DNA from: Nitrospirota bacterium
GTDB taxonomy: Bacteria > Nitrospirota > Thermodesulfovibrionia > Thermodesulfovibrionales > Magnetobacteriaceae
Assembly (NCBI GenBank): GCA_015233895.1
Contig: JADFXG010000014.1
Span: 1-64,000, forward strand
DNA length: 64,000 bases
Reading direction: 5' to 3'
Shown here one piece after another: positions 18,131-28,240 of the stretch. Each line of letters starts with the position of its first letter. Position 1 is the first letter of the stretch. Under the pieces are notes generated by a model. It was not told the origin of the DNA. It did not search any database and saw nothing but the letters and a program-made list of their open reading frames with translations. The position numbers and the translations under genes are program-made.

Positions 18131-18246
18131 TCAGAAGCATAACGATACGGCAAGGAGAAGGCGACGTAGGCGTACTTTTACAGGGGATTCCCCTTTAAGG
18201 GAGACGTCGAGGAGCTTTTGACGATGCCAACAAAGTTAGGCGATAG
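18131..18246 (+). repeat. ~110-bp dispersed repeat, copy 1
   Basis: This stretch, from TCAGAAGCATAACGA to TTAGGCGATAGAA, aligns over its whole length with the reverse complement of 57801-57909. Shared blocks include GGCAAGGAGAA, GGGATTCCCCTTT, GAGGAGCTTTT and CCAAC-AAGTTAG. The centre is an inverted repeat around GGGATTCCCC. It ends where the lysozyme remnant begins. Confidence 0.75.
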
Positions 18247-18247
18247 A

Positions 18248-18546
18248 ATGCAACCTGGTATAACTGAAGAGACCGCTATGTTTTTGCTTGAAAACGACAT
18301 TGAGGACTGCGAAAGACAATTGAAAAATAATCTGGGTTTTATGATGCGCTTTCGGATGTAAGAAAAATCGTCCTTATTGATATGTGTTTAATATGGGAAT
18401 AGCAGCGCTGCTTAGCTTCACACAAACATTAAAGGATATTGAGGCCGGGAACTTTAAGAGCGCCTCACGCTAAATGATGCAAAGTCAGTGGGCAAGACAA
18501 GTGCATGGCCGTGCGTTAGAACTTTGCGCAATGATGAGAGACAATA
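18248..18546 (+). pseudogene. Decayed phage-type lysozyme (GH24-like) gene fragment
   Basis: Three frames read in turn give a recognisable GH24/endolysin C-terminal half. First comes QPGITEETAMFLLENDIEDC, then FYDALSDVRKIVLIDMC, then FNMGIAALLSFTQTLKDIEA and, after a TAA, MMQSQWARQVHGRALELCAM. Two single-base shifts (near 18335 and in the TGTTTAATATGG stretch near 18390) and one in-frame stop separate them. The catalytic N-terminal part is missing; the dispersed repeat lies in its place. It reaches the murB stop codon at 18550. This accounts for most of the 450 bp between the Roco-TIR gene and murB. Confidence 0.7.
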
Positions 18547-18549
18547 ACC

Positions 18550-19593
18550 TTATAGTATCTGCACTTCCCGGTCAAGAGTCACCTTAAACCGTTCATACAC
18601 TGTATCCTCAATCAGTTTTGCAAAGTCCATGACCTCAGTAAATGTTGCGCTGTCATAGTTAACAATTGCAAGCGTATGGTTTGGGGACAGTCCAACTCGT
18701 CCAGCTCTGTAGCCCTTACCAAAACAGTTTTCGATAAGACATGCGGCTGAGATTTTTACCTCAGAATCCGCTTGCGGCCAGTACCAGTTTCTGTCTGATT
18801 TTGCACCATTTAACCCGTCAAGTATTTCATCAAAATGACCTGCTGATACAACAGGGTTTTTAAAAAATGACCCGGCACACTTAAATCCCCGATAGCCCTC
18901 CATTTGCAGCATTCCCTTGTATTCTCTGATTTTTAGTATCGCTGTTCTTACCTCTTTTAACGTTATATCGATATCTTTCAGAAAATATTTTTCCAAATCA
19001 TGATACTTAACATTTGGTTTACCTACCCTCTTTAGAATATATTTAACCGATATAATAATATACCTGCCAAACCCCTCAGAATTAAATAAGCTTTTTCTGT
19101 AGGAAAATTTACATTCAGCATTATTAAATTTGACAACTTCTCCAGTATTTGCATCAAGAGCAATGACCTCAGAAATCAGGTTGTCCACCGACTGCCCGTA
19201 TGCACCAATGTTCTGAACCGGCGAGGCTCCCACTGTGCCCGGTATTCCTGATAAGCACTCAACACCAAAAAGATTTTCACTCACACATTCGCTGACAAAA
19301 TTATCCCATAGAACCCCGGCGCCACAAGTCTTATAAACACTCTCTCCGTCCGATATGGTTTCAGAGTCTGTGTTTGACATGTGAATTACCACACCGCCAT
19401 AGCCTTTGTCACTTACTAATAAATTACTTCCTCCGCCTAAAACATAAAAAGGGATACTATTGAGTTTTGCAAACTCAATAGATTCAAAAACGCTGATAAG
19501 GCTCTCCGCCTTAACATAAAACCGGGCAGCTCCCCCTATTTTAAACGTTGTTAGCTCAGACAGAGGATAGTTTTCTAAAACATTTAATTGCAT
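18550..19593 (-). CDS. murB: UDP-N-acetylenolpyruvoylglucosamine reductase MurB
   Basis: MurB is the FAD- and NADPH-dependent enzyme that makes UDP-MurNAc in the cytoplasm. The protein is about 347 residues from the ATG at 19593; an upstream TTG at 19611 is possible but has no ribosome site. Motifs include NYPLSELTTFKIGGAARF, VLGGGSNLLVSDKGYGGVVI (FAD binding), ECLSGIPGTVGASPVQNIGAYG, YRKSLF and the C-terminal SPNHTLAIVN. The length and C-terminal part fit the E. coli type I form. Unlike usual, it is not within a mur-fts cluster. Confidence 0.93.
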   Translation of the reverse strand: MQLNVLENYPLSELTTFKIGGAARFYVKAESLISVFESIEFAKLNSIPFYVLGGGSNLLVSDKGYGGVVIHMSNTDSETISDGESVYKTCGAGVLWDNFVSECVSENLFGVECLSGIPGTVGASPVQNIGAYGQSVDNLISEVIALDANTGEVVKFNNAECKFSYRKSLFNSEGFGRYIIISVKYILKRVGKPNVKYHDLEKYFLKDIDITLKEVRTAILKIREYKGMLQMEGYRGFKCAGSFFKNPVVSAGHFDEILDGLNGAKSDRNWYWPQADSEVKISAACLIENCFGKGYRAGRVGLSPNHTLAIVNYDSATFTEVMDFAKLIEDTVYERFKVTLDREVQIL

Positions 19594-19664
19594 TGGCAAA
19601 TATGATAACAATTAAAATGGTTATTTGGCAAATCTGTTATTGACAATCACCTCTACTCGCATTA

Positions 19665-19693
19665 TTGACAAAAATATCCGAAAATGCTATTAT
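19665..19693 (+). promoter_or_regulatory. Strong sigma70-type promoter for the chemoreceptor gene
   Basis: TTGACA and TATTAT with a 17-bp spacer, placed about 55 bp upstream of the chemoreceptor ATG. It is close to consensus. Confidence 0.65.
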
Positions 19694-19714
19694 TTATAGC
19701 ATGCATATCACAGT

Positions 19715-19750
19715 CAGGGGGTGTTCAATGCATGCAGGGGGTGTTCAATG
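19715..19750 (+). repeat. Tandem duplication of the chemoreceptor ribosome site and start codon
   Basis: The 16-bp string CAGGGGGTGTTCAATG occurs twice with a 20-bp period (19715-19730 and 19735-19750). Each copy has a GGGGG ribosome site followed by an ATG. The first ATG opens only an eight-codon frame ending in TAA at 19752-19754; the second starts the receptor. Confidence 0.75.
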
Positions 19751-21451
19751 GTAAAGAATTTAAGGATAGCAACCCGTTTATATCTGCTCGTTTTTTTTAT
19801 CTCTTCATTGACAATTGTTATAGGCATTTACGGCATGAGTAACACTGCCACAATAGATGGTATGATGAAAGCCGGTTTGGACAAGACTAAAGTTTTTTCT
19901 GATGGTGTTGATACTGCCAGAGATGCCCAGGTTACATTCAAAAAACAGGTGCAGGAATGGAAAGATATTTTACTAAGAGGCAGCGACCCTGAGGCATTTA
20001 AAAAATATAGTGCCGGTTTTGCCAAACAGGAGGAAAAGGTACAGGAAAATCTGAAGAAATTGAAGACGATTATGGAAACTATTGGCATTTCATCAACAAT
20101 GGTTGACGAGGCGCTGAAAGTACATGACATGCTTGGCGTTAAATACAGGGAAGCCCTCAAAAGTTACGACCCAAATAACGGAAACAGCTATAAAATCGTA
20201 GATACGCTTGTAAAAGGAATTGACAGAGCTCCTACCGACAGCATAGATGGAATCGTAAAATATATCAAGGAGAAACAATCCGCCTCAATTTCAGAACTTC
20301 AAAACAGCGGAAATCAAAAGTATAATTCAACGCGCAACATAACTATTGGCCTTATAATAACGATAGTATTTCTGTCGTTATTTACGGCTGCAATATTAAT
20401 CCGTAAAATAATGAAATCACTTTTATATTTAAAAGAAACAACGGAAAGTGCAGCTGGTGGCGACCTGACGAAAGACGCCCTGGTAGTCAGTGACGACGAA
20501 ATCGGAGAGCTTGCAAATTCCTTTAATACCATGTTGGGGAGTTTAAGGAATATCATAAGCAAGATTTTTTCTGGAGTCAGTCTGCTTGCAGAGGTCTCAG
20601 AGGAACTTAACTCCACAATGACAACTATATTACAGATGATTGATGAGCAAACGAACAAAACCGGACAGATTTCCACATCTTCAACTCAGATGTCTCAAAC
20701 TGTTGTAGATATCGCAAGAAATGCCTCAGATATGGCTGCATCAGCAGCAAACACATTGAAGGTTGCAAATGATGGCTCATCGATAGTAGAAAAAACAGGA
20801 AAAGAGGTTAAGGAAATATCCAAGACAGTGTTGTCGCTATTCGATGTGATAAATTCATTAGGGGAGCGTTCTAAGCAAATAGGTGAAATAATAAGTGTTA
20901 TAAAAGACATTGCAGACCAGACGAATCTTCTTGCCCTTAATGCCGCAATTGAGGCAGCCCGTGCCGGAGAGCAGGGACGCGGATTTGCAGTTGTTGCAGA
21001 TGAGGTTAGAAAATTGGCTGAAAGAACAGGCAAGTCAACAACTGAAATAAGTGGCATGATTAACTCGATTCAGGAGGAAACTACAAAGGCTATAAAATCC
21101 GTGCAGGATGGAACCAAGAGTGTGGAGACTGGAGTGAAGCTGGCTGAACAGGCAAAGATGTCTTTGGATAAAATAGTGGAGACAGCAGGAAATCTACATT
21201 CAATGGTACAGCATATAGCTACCTCCACCGAGGAAATGTCAACAGTTTCCGGCACTATATCTGAGGACATCAGTGCAGTGGCAGTTATCTCCGATGAAAC
21301 CTCCGGCCATTCGCATAAAATATTAGAGTCTGTAAATAAACTTCAAACGCTCTCAGCAGATTTACAGAGAACTGCCGGACAATTTGATGTCGGAGAGAAA
21401 GTTAGAACCCATCACAGCAGCAACACTTATCAAAAACGATTATTAGCTTAA
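19748..21451 (+). CDS. Methyl-accepting chemotaxis protein
   Basis: This inner-membrane chemoreceptor has about 567 residues. It has an N-terminal helix (about 9-28), a periplasmic region of about 165 residues rich in helix, a second membrane segment [20 protein letters not shown], a HAMP domain ([13 protein letters not shown] onward) and the signalling tip [20 protein letters not shown] with [18 protein letters not shown]. It would pass ligand signals to CheA/CheW; no che genes are in the window. The start is the second ATG of a duplicated leader; an upstream GTG at 19721 would add nine residues before the same helix. Ligand unknown. Confidence 0.92.
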   Translation: MVKNLRIATRLYLLVFFISSLTIVIGIYGMSNTATIDGMMKAGLDKTKVFSDGVDTARDAQVTFKKQVQEWKDILLRGSDPEAFKKYSAGFAKQEEKVQENLKKLKTIMETIGISSTMVDEALKVHDMLGVKYREALKSYDPNNGNSYKIVDTLVKGIDRAPTDSIDGIVKYIKEKQSASISELQNSGNQKYNSTRNITIGLIITIVFLSLFTAAILIRKIMKSLLYLKETTESAAGGDLTKDALVVSDDEIGELANSFNTMLGSLRNIISKIFSGVSLLAEVSEELNSTMTTILQMIDEQTNKTGQISTSSTQMSQTVVDIARNASDMAASAANTLKVANDGSSIVEKTGKEVKEISKTVLSLFDVINSLGERSKQIGEIISVIKDIADQTNLLALNAAIEAARAGEQGRGFAVVADEVRKLAERTGKSTTEISGMINSIQEETTKAIKSVQDGTKSVETGVKLAEQAKMSLDKIVETAGNLHSMVQHIATSTEEMSTVSGTISEDISAVAVISDETSGHSHKILESVNKLQTLSADLQRTAGQFDVGEKVRTHHSSNTYQKRLLA

Positions 21452-21466
21452 TCCAAATTGCTTTTC

Positions 21467-22552
21467 TTATCGTTCTACAGCCTTGCAGAGAGCTGAGACA
21501 TAATCGGTCTCTCTTTTAATGCGGATAGAGAGTGCATCAGGTTTTTTAGCGGTTTTTTTTGATTTCTGAAATTGTTTGTTAATCTCTGAAAGGAGATCGC
21601 TGCGCTCACACACTGTGAGAGCATACCATTTCTGAATGTAATTTCCGTAAGGCGTGTTTTCGTATTTTTTATGGGGGTATTTTCTTGCTTGTTTAACGTA
21701 ATCTCTCAAAACCTCTCTTATACCAAATATCTTATGGACGTAGTTAGCGTTTTCAACATTTTCAACATATTTATAAAAAACAGACGGATCGCCTCTGCTT
21801 TGGCGGTAGTAGTGTGATACGCTTTTGGGAGAGCTGTTGTATATCCAGAAGGACCACAGCCATCGTTCTGAGTTTGTGGGCTTTTTCCCCTTTAAGGCAA
21901 AAGATCTGTCCCACGAATAGGTCATATTAAAATTATCTTTAAGCAGCGCTATGGCAGCCTCTGTGCTGATTTCAGGGTCATTTCTATGGTCATGGCCTCT
22001 TAGTTTGTCAATGAGCCCATAGGATTTTGCCGTATCCGGCATAAATTGCCAATAGCCACTTGCGCCTGTTGATGACAACGCAGAGGCATTCCATGAGGAT
22101 TCGGCAAGTGCTAAAAACACTATCTCAAACGGAACCGATTTAGCCCGGCATTTGTTGTAGATCATTTTTAAATGGCCGCTTTTAACCAATCGCTCCCAAC
22201 CGGCTATCAGGTTTTGATATGACGTCTTAAGCCCCATTGCGTTATTTCCTTTATATGTTAAGATGTCAATGTCATATTGAATATCCTTTTCGCTAAGGAC
22301 AGCTTTCCATCTTAAAATCCGTTTGACATTTGATTTTCCGGCTGGAGGATATACTGAGGGTGCGCGAAATAGAAGCTTATCTGTAAGGTCTTCATCAGAG
22401 AGAGTGTTCGGTACGGTATTAGTTTTAACCGGTGTATGTTTTGCCTTAACAGTAGGTTTGTGTGTTTGATGTCTGGATTTCGCTGACGCCTCTGAGGATG
22501 CAATAAGCGTCAAAATTATAAAAGATACTAAAAAAATCCTCGAGAGCATCAT
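21467..22552 (-). CDS. Lytic transglycosylase with SLT domain
   Basis: The 361-residue exported protein has a signal peptide ending near SSEASA, a low-complexity Lys/Thr-rich linker to about residue 50, and an SLT (goose-lysozyme-like) domain from about 135 to 250. That domain includes FLALAESSWNASALSSTGA, with the catalytic glutamate in AESSW, and GYWQFMPDTAKSYGL. It would cleave peptidoglycan glycan strands in the periplasm with anhydro-MurNAc formation, as in MltD/MltF-type enzymes; no LysM repeats are visible. It runs toward the chemoreceptor gene and follows polA by 6 bp. Confidence 0.88.
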   Translation of the reverse strand: MMLSRIFLVSFIILTLIASSEASAKSRHQTHKPTVKAKHTPVKTNTVPNTLSDEDLTDKLLFRAPSVYPPAGKSNVKRILRWKAVLSEKDIQYDIDILTYKGNNAMGLKTSYQNLIAGWERLVKSGHLKMIYNKCRAKSVPFEIVFLALAESSWNASALSSTGASGYWQFMPDTAKSYGLIDKLRGHDHRNDPEISTEAAIALLKDNFNMTYSWDRSFALKGKKPTNSERWLWSFWIYNSSPKSVSHYYRQSRGDPSVFYKYVENVENANYVHKIFGIREVLRDYVKQARKYPHKKYENTPYGNYIQKWYALTVCERSDLLSEINKQFQKSKKTAKKPDALSIRIKRETDYVSALCKAVER

Positions 22553-22558
22553 TAAACT

Positions 22559-25114
22559 CTAATGAGCCTCAGCCCAGTTTTTCCCAACACCGATGTCAAC
22601 AGTTAGCGGCACCCTAAGCGGATAACAGTTCTCCATTTCCGCCTTGATTATGGCTGTTGCCGCTTCAAGCTCACTTTCCGGCACCTCAAACACTAGCTCA
22701 TCATGCACCTGTAGCACCATCTTTGTCTTTAACCCGCGGGTTTTTGTGTGAAGGTTAATCATTGCCAATTTAATTATATCTGCCGCCGAGCCCTGTATAG
22801 GGGAGTTTACGGCCAGCCGCTCAGCCTGAGAAGCTACTGCTTTGTTAGAGCTTAAAATACCCTCGATTTCACGACGTCTTCCAAGAATCGTTTCCGTATA
22901 GCCAAGGCGCTTGGCACTCTCTATGGTCTTTGTTATAAATGCGCTTACTCCGGGGTGTTTCATAAAGAAGGAGTCAATGTAGTTTTTGGCGTCATTTTTA
23001 GAAATTTTGAGTGCCTCTGAAAGACCAAAAGAAGACATCCCGTAAACTATCCCAAAGTTTATACTTTTTGCTGCCCTGCGGTGCTCTGAGGTTACCCGCT
23101 GCGCAGGGATATTAAAGATGTCAGCGGCTGTTTGAGTATGAATGTCCTCGTTCCTTTGAAATGCCTCCATAAAACCAGAGTCGTTGCTAAGGTGAGCCAG
23201 TATGCGGAGCTCTATCTGTGAGTAATCGGCTGAAACTATAAAACAGCCATCATCGGCACAAAAGGCCTCTCTCAGTGCTGCTGCCCAGGGACCCTTTATG
23301 GGAATGTTTTGCAGGTTTGGGTTAGTGCTGCTTAATCTGCCGGTTGCCGTTGCGCACTGGTTAAAAGTGGTGTGAATGCGTCCGGTTTTAGCGTTAACAA
23401 ACCCGGGCAGTGTATCCAGATAGGTGTTTTTCATTTTAGCGAGATTCCGATACAGAATAATTTCTGCCGGAAGCTCATGTTTAGTGCTAAGGGATTCAAG
23501 AACGGCTGTGTCGGTTGAATAGCCAGTCTTTATTTTTTTACCGGGAGAGAGTTTGAGTTTGTCAAAGAGCACCTCCTGAAGCTGCTTAGGGGAGTTTATG
23601 TTAAACTCACAGCCGGCTAAGAAAAATATCCGCCGCTCTGCGGTTTTTATGTCCTCATCAAACTTAACCGAAAGCGCCTTTACCCGTTCCTTGTTGAGCT
23701 TAACGCCTGTTCGCTCCATTTCATAAAGCACCGGTAGAAGTGCAATTTCAACGTTTTCGTACAAACTGTATAGATTCGCTTCTTTTAGTTTATCTGACAG
23801 GATTTTATGAAGTTTTAGTATTAAAATAGGCGTATTCTCCGTCTTTTGAAACTCAAATGCGTAGTCCATGGCAAGGTCTTTTAACTGCCGGTTTACATGG
23901 TTTGGGTTAAGGATGTGGGCGGCTATCATGATGTCATGAATGTTTTCATAAGCAGTGATGTCAATGCGGTGGAGCTCTTCTTTAATATCATAAGAGACTT
24001 TCTGAATGTTTTTGTTTTGAAAAATTTTAGTAAATATGGCGGTCTTTTTCTCAGTATCTGTGTTAAGCGTTACGGAACAAGAATTTTTACCGTCAAACGA
24101 AAACGAAATACCCATCTCAGGGAAAAAACCACCGGTTCCTTTCTTATAGCTTTTCACTGCAAATATGCCTGAACCTTGCTGAGCTTTAATCGTCTGTGAT
24201 AATTCCTCTAAAGAGGTTATCTCCTTAGGAGTGACAATCTCAGGCTGTTTATCATTTACGACTGGAGTTGGAATCATTCTTAATAGAGAGGAAAATCCGT
24301 ATTTAAGAAAATCCTCCCTCAGTGTTTCCCATGCGGGCTCCTTTAAAATTAACTCCTCATACGACATTGCAAGCGGAACATTGGTATCTAGCTTAACCAA
24401 AGAGTCACTCAGCCGGATAGTTTCCGCATTTTCTGTGATAAGTCTCCGGATGCGTTCATTTTTTATTTTTTCCGGAGCGCTTAAAAGCTCATCCAGAGAG
24501 CTATAATTTTTTAGGATTTCGACAGCGGTCTTCTCTCCAATCCCCTTAACTCCGGGCACACCGTCCGATTCATCGCCGGTTATGGCCATAAGCTCGTGGA
24601 TTCTGCCGGGTGGGAGCAAAAAACGCTTTTGTACAAACTGTGTGTCAAGTATTATGTTTTTAACAGGATCAAATATTTTAATATTCTGTCCAATAATTTG
24701 AAACATATCTTTGTCTCCCGAAGCTATAAATACGGGGGTATCGGGCCGTGCAAATCTAAGTGCCAGGGTTGCCATTATGTCATCAGCCTCAAAACCAGGC
24801 AGAGCAATGGTTTTTATGCCAAGGGCTTCAACCACCTGTTTAGCCGGCTCAATCTGCTGTATAAAATCATCTGGCGGAGCCGGTCTGTGTGCCTTATATG
24901 CCTCAAAGAGTTTGTGCCTGTGGGTTTTTTCTTTAGAATCAAAAATTAGAGCCATTGCATGGGGCTTCTTATCGTTGATCAATTTAAACATCATAGTGGT
25001 AAGCCCGTATATCGCATTTGTTGGAAAACCAGAGGGTGAGGTAAGTGCCCTTATGGCATGAAATGCACGGTACAAAAACGCCGTTGCGTCAACTAAGTAG
25101 ATTTCCTTTTCCAA
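22559..25114 (-). CDS. polA: DNA polymerase I PolA
   Basis: PolA fills gaps and removes RNA primers during replication and repair. The 851-residue protein has a 5'-3' nuclease domain (YLVDATAFLYRAFHAIR, LPGFEADDIMATLA), a middle 3'-5' exonuclease-fold region and the polymerase domain with motif A SADYSQIELRILAHLSND, motif B RRAAKSINFGIVYGM and motif C QVHDELVFE. The middle region has lost its metal ligands: the usual D-x-E reads FAVKSYKKG, so proofreading is probably absent, as in Taq and Bacillus PolA. The start is a TTG with a GGAGG about 15 bp upstream. Confidence 0.95.
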   Translation of the reverse strand: MEKEIYLVDATAFLYRAFHAIRALTSPSGFPTNAIYGLTTMMFKLINDKKPHAMALIFDSKEKTHRHKLFEAYKAHRPAPPDDFIQQIEPAKQVVEALGIKTIALPGFEADDIMATLALRFARPDTPVFIASGDKDMFQIIGQNIKIFDPVKNIILDTQFVQKRFLLPPGRIHELMAITGDESDGVPGVKGIGEKTAVEILKNYSSLDELLSAPEKIKNERIRRLITENAETIRLSDSLVKLDTNVPLAMSYEELILKEPAWETLREDFLKYGFSSLLRMIPTPVVNDKQPEIVTPKEITSLEELSQTIKAQQGSGIFAVKSYKKGTGGFFPEMGISFSFDGKNSCSVTLNTDTEKKTAIFTKIFQNKNIQKVSYDIKEELHRIDITAYENIHDIMIAAHILNPNHVNRQLKDLAMDYAFEFQKTENTPILILKLHKILSDKLKEANLYSLYENVEIALLPVLYEMERTGVKLNKERVKALSVKFDEDIKTAERRIFFLAGCEFNINSPKQLQEVLFDKLKLSPGKKIKTGYSTDTAVLESLSTKHELPAEIILYRNLAKMKNTYLDTLPGFVNAKTGRIHTTFNQCATATGRLSSTNPNLQNIPIKGPWAAALREAFCADDGCFIVSADYSQIELRILAHLSNDSGFMEAFQRNEDIHTQTAADIFNIPAQRVTSEHRRAAKSINFGIVYGMSSFGLSEALKISKNDAKNYIDSFFMKHPGVSAFITKTIESAKRLGYTETILGRRREIEGILSSNKAVASQAERLAVNSPIQGSAADIIKLAMINLHTKTRGLKTKMVLQVHDELVFEVPESELEAATAIIKAEMENCYPLRVPLTVDIGVGKNWAEAH

Positions 25115-25363
25115 TTTAAGTTCTGTAGCCTCCGTAAGTAGTATAGCAAATTCAAAGTTAATCCTGTGAGCTTATTCCTTTTTTACACAATCAAAAGGTG
25201 AGGTTGTATAAAGTAAATCATTACATAATTATAAGTTTTTAATTATAATAGATTTATTATTAAGTTTGGTTTTGAACAGAAGATACAAAGGCAATAAATG
25301 AATTTTACTAAAAAACGAAATTGAGAAGGCAATATTAACCCGTAAAGTACTAAGAGGTGGAAA

Positions 25364-25558
25364 ATGAGTATCGCAGATGAGTATTTAAAAAAGCAACTTT
25401 CTGTCCCTGAATTTAAACAGTCTTATATGGAGGAGAAAGTTAAGTTGGATATTGAATATCAACTTGAAGATTTAAAAAATGATATTCAGTCTCTCAAGCC
25501 CAGTGAAGAGATAATAAAAAAGATTGATAGAATTGAGAAATTCATTTTGTCTGTTTAA
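25364..25558 (+). CDS. Small helical protein of unknown function
   Basis: A 64-residue protein that I do not recognise. An AAGAGGTGG ribosome site 4 bp before the ATG supports translation. It is predicted to be nearly all helix, with heptad-like charged segments (YQLEDLKNDIQSLK, EEIIKKIDRIEKF). The N-terminal half has the look of the short helical lead-in of some antitoxins, but there is no helix-turn-helix and no obvious toxin beside it. It lies alone in about 580 bp between polA and the Uma2 gene; the 136 bp after it show nothing clear. Confidence 0.5.
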   Translation: MSIADEYLKKQLSVPEFKQSYMEEKVKLDIEYQLEDLKNDIQSLKPSEEIIKKIDRIEKFILSV

Positions 25559-25694
25559 TTGTCAGAAATAATTCGTAATAAACTTGTTTAATAATTCGAT
25601 TACAGAAGTTTCTTTCCGTTATTTTTAAGGTGGCAACGCTTAAACAAACAGCCGGAAATTACATTAATATGTGGAACATCAATCTGAAAAACCG

Positions 25695-26207
25695 CTACTC
25701 GAAAATATCTCTGACGTTTACAGTAAGTCCTTCTATGACTTTAGAGGTAACAGAGCCCTCAAGCTCTGCAATGCAAAACTGCTCGTACCTGCCGTTTACG
25801 ATGGTAAAGACCTCTATGATTTGCAATTGAGGTATCACTATCCAATACTCCGGCACTCTGTATTTCTCATATATTTTTTTCTTAATACTGGTGTCTCTGT
25901 TATAAGTTCCCGTTGAAACGATTTCTATGATCAGATCAGGCACGCCTCTTACCCAGTCCTGAAATATTGCCATGTTCTCTTTTTTGATAAACAAAATATC
26001 AGGCTGAAGACGATTTATCCCCTCCTCAAAGATCACATCAAGCGGAGAAAAAAACACCCTGCCTGCCTCGTTTTGTTTGACATGCTGATACAACACACCA
26101 TAAAGGTTAGCAGCTATCAGTTGATGCTTTCCAAATGGGCTCGGCCCCATGATTTCCTCTCCGTTTATGATTTCCGTTAAATCAAAATCTTTTTCAAGTG
26201 TTTCCAT
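25695..26207 (-). CDS. Uma2 family (DUF820) restriction-endonuclease-fold protein
   Basis: The 170-residue protein belongs to the widespread Uma2 family with a PD-(D/E)xK nuclease fold. Seen are HQLIAANLYGVLYQHV near the N-terminus, then RLQPDILFIKK and VPDLIIEIVSTGTYNRDT, which hold the expected acidic and metal-site residues, and the YRVPEYWIV segment. These genes are usually solitary, often mobile, and of unknown biological role. It lies on the opposite strand to tig. Confidence 0.85.
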   Translation of the reverse strand: METLEKDFDLTEIINGEEIMGPSPFGKHQLIAANLYGVLYQHVKQNEAGRVFFSPLDVIFEEGINRLQPDILFIKKENMAIFQDWVRGVPDLIIEIVSTGTYNRDTSIKKKIYEKYRVPEYWIVIPQLQIIEVFTIVNGRYEQFCIAELEGSVTSKVIEGLTVNVRDIFE

Positions 26208-26269
26208 AAATAAAGTTTATCACCGGTACTTCTGTTTTGTCGAGACCATGAAATATGCAATTTGGCATG

Positions 26270-26298
26270 TTGACAAAATCTCTGCAATATTTTACATT
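26270..26298 (+). promoter_or_regulatory. Sigma70-type promoter for tig-clpP-clpX
   Basis: TTGACA and TACATT with a 17-bp spacer, about 45 bp upstream of the trigger factor ATG; an AGGAGG ribosome site follows. No inverted repeat typical of a heat-shock operator was found. Confidence 0.5.
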
Positions 26299-26341
26299 AA
26301 ATGTGTACACATTCAGTCTTAACTGATTTCAGGAGGTCGTA

Positions 26342-27589
26342 ATGGAGAGCGTTGTAGAGGATATTTCAGTTACAAAAAAGAGGTTAACCATAGAGGCGTC
26401 GGCCTCTGAGGTTGAGGGTGAGGTCGTAAAGTCACTAAATGAGGTCAGGATGAAATCAAGACTTCCCGGATTTCGCCCCGGCAAAGCACCTCTTTCACTG
26501 ATAGAGAAAAAGTACAGAAAAGACGTAGAATCGGATGTTGTTGAGAGGCTCGTAACGACTTACTATAACGATGCCCTTAAGAGCGCAAAGCTGCGAGCAC
26601 TCACTCAACCTGTTGTTGAAAGCCGCAACTATGAAAGCAGAGGCGGCATTAAACTGGTGGTAAGCTTTGAAGTGCGCCCACCTATTGAGGGACTTAGTTA
26701 CGAGGGATTGCCTCTAACGGCGGTTAAGGCTACGGTCTCCGATGAGGAGATGGAAATCTATCTCAAACGCATTGCGGTAAATAAGGCAACCTACACTCCG
26801 GTGGATCACCCGATAGAGCTTGAGGACCTTGTTGTGGCAGACTATGTTACTACTGATGACGGTAAGGCCTATGACGACCAGTTTATAAAAATTGGAGCAG
26901 GGGTGTTTCCTGATGAGTTTTATAAGGCTCTGATTGGAAAAAGTAAGGGGGATACAGCAGAGGTTAAAGTTGCTTTTCCTGAAACTTATCCAAATCAGGA
27001 ACTAAAGGGCAGAGAGGTTGACCTGAAAGTTACAATCAAAGAAGTTAAGGCTCTTTCCACACCTGAGATAGATGACGAGTTAGCTAAGGATTATGGTTTT
27101 GACGACCTGCAATCACTAAAAAAGACGGCTGGCGAAAACCTGCTTACCGTAAAAACTGACCGTGCCCAGAAAGAAGAAAAAGCGCAGCTGATTAAGGCTC
27201 TGATTGATAAATATGATTTTGAGCTTCCCGAGACACTGTTGAAAGAAGAGATAGACGCTATAGTCAAACAAGCCAGAACAGTTGAAGCGTACAAAGATGT
27301 CACGGACGAACAGCTTAAGGAAAAATTTAATACCGATGCTGTAAATAATGTAAAAACCATGGTGCTCATGGACGCAATCGGAGAGCTTGAAAATATAAAC
27401 GTAACAGAGGACGAGATGAGAGAGCGGATACTGATGCTTGCCGAGTCATCCTCAATGAGCCCTGAGGCACTGATGCAGTATTTCAATTACAGGGACGGTT
27501 CCCTTGATGGGATACGCTACACCATATTCAGAGAAAAAGTTGTAGATGCCATCCACAAAAAGGCTAAAGTCACAGAGGAGGAAAGTTAA
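26342..27589 (+). CDS. tig: Trigger factor Tig
   Basis: Trigger factor is the ribosome-bound chaperone and peptidyl-prolyl isomerase that meets nascent chains at the exit tunnel. The protein has 415 residues. The N-terminal ribosome-binding region includes [19 protein letters not shown] (the FRxGKxP signature). A middle FKBP-like domain follows at about 140-240 ([14 protein letters not shown]), then the long helical C-terminal domain. It is slightly shorter than E. coli Tig. The downstream clpP begins 1 bp after its stop, the common tig-clpP-clpX order. Confidence 0.94.
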   Translation: MESVVEDISVTKKRLTIEASASEVEGEVVKSLNEVRMKSRLPGFRPGKAPLSLIEKKYRKDVESDVVERLVTTYYNDALKSAKLRALTQPVVESRNYESRGGIKLVVSFEVRPPIEGLSYEGLPLTAVKATVSDEEMEIYLKRIAVNKATYTPVDHPIELEDLVVADYVTTDDGKAYDDQFIKIGAGVFPDEFYKALIGKSKGDTAEVKVAFPETYPNQELKGREVDLKVTIKEVKALSTPEIDDELAKDYGFDDLQSLKKTAGENLLTVKTDRAQKEEKAQLIKALIDKYDFELPETLLKEEIDAIVKQARTVEAYKDVTDEQLKEKFNTDAVNNVKTMVLMDAIGELENINVTEDEMRERILMLAESSSMSPEALMQYFNYRDGSLDGIRYTIFREKVVDAIHKKAKVTEEES

Positions 27590-27590
27590 A

Positions 27591-28190
27591 ATGCCCTTTA
27601 TCCCTATGGTAATAGAGCAAACAGGCCGGGGCGAGCGGGCTTACGACATATATTCAAGACTGCTTAAGGACAGAATCGTTTTTCTTGGTACGGCGGTGGA
27701 CGATAACGTAGCAAACAGTATAATAGCCCAAATGCTGTTTTTACAGACGGAGGACCCGGAAAAGGACATCCACCTGTATATAAACTCTCCTGGCGGGGTT
27801 GTGACCTCAGGACTTGCTATCTATGACACCATGCAGTATGTAAGACCAGACATTGCCACGTACTGCACAGGGCAGGCAGCAAGCATGGGTGCGCTACTGC
27901 TTGCAGCTGGAGCTAAGGGCAAACGCTTTGCCCTTCCCAACTCACGAATACTCATACATCAGCCAATGGGTGGCTTTAGCGGACAGGCTACAGATATTGA
28001 GATTCATGCACGGGAAATTTTAAAAATAAGAGAGAGCCTCAATCACATACTGGTTCACCACACAGGCCAGCCTCTGGAAAAAATCAGCAATGATACGGAA
28101 CGCGACTATTTTATGTCCTCTGAGGAGGCTAAGACGTATGGACTTGTCGATGAGGTGATAATGTCCATAAAATCAACAGAAAAGGCTTAG
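27591..28190 (+). CDS. clpP: ATP-dependent Clp protease proteolytic subunit ClpP
   Basis: ClpP forms the tetradecameric serine protease chamber fed by ClpX. The 199-residue protein starts at [20 protein letters not shown]; a longer frame upstream overlaps tig and is not needed. The catalytic triad is visible: Ser98 in [13 protein letters not shown], His123 in LIHQPMGG and Asp172 in [11 protein letters not shown]. It is translated directly after tig and about 50 bp before clpX. Confidence 0.96.
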   Translation: MPFIPMVIEQTGRGERAYDIYSRLLKDRIVFLGTAVDDNVANSIIAQMLFLQTEDPEKDIHLYINSPGGVVTSGLAIYDTMQYVRPDIATYCTGQAASMGALLLAAGAKGKRFALPNSRILIHQPMGGFSGQATDIEIHAREILKIRESLNHILVHHTGQPLEKISNDTERDYFMSSEEAKTYGLVDEVIMSIKSTEKA

Positions 28191-28240
28191 GTGTTTTACA
28201 TTAAAGACAGGTAACAATTTTGCTTGATAAAGAGGATAAA

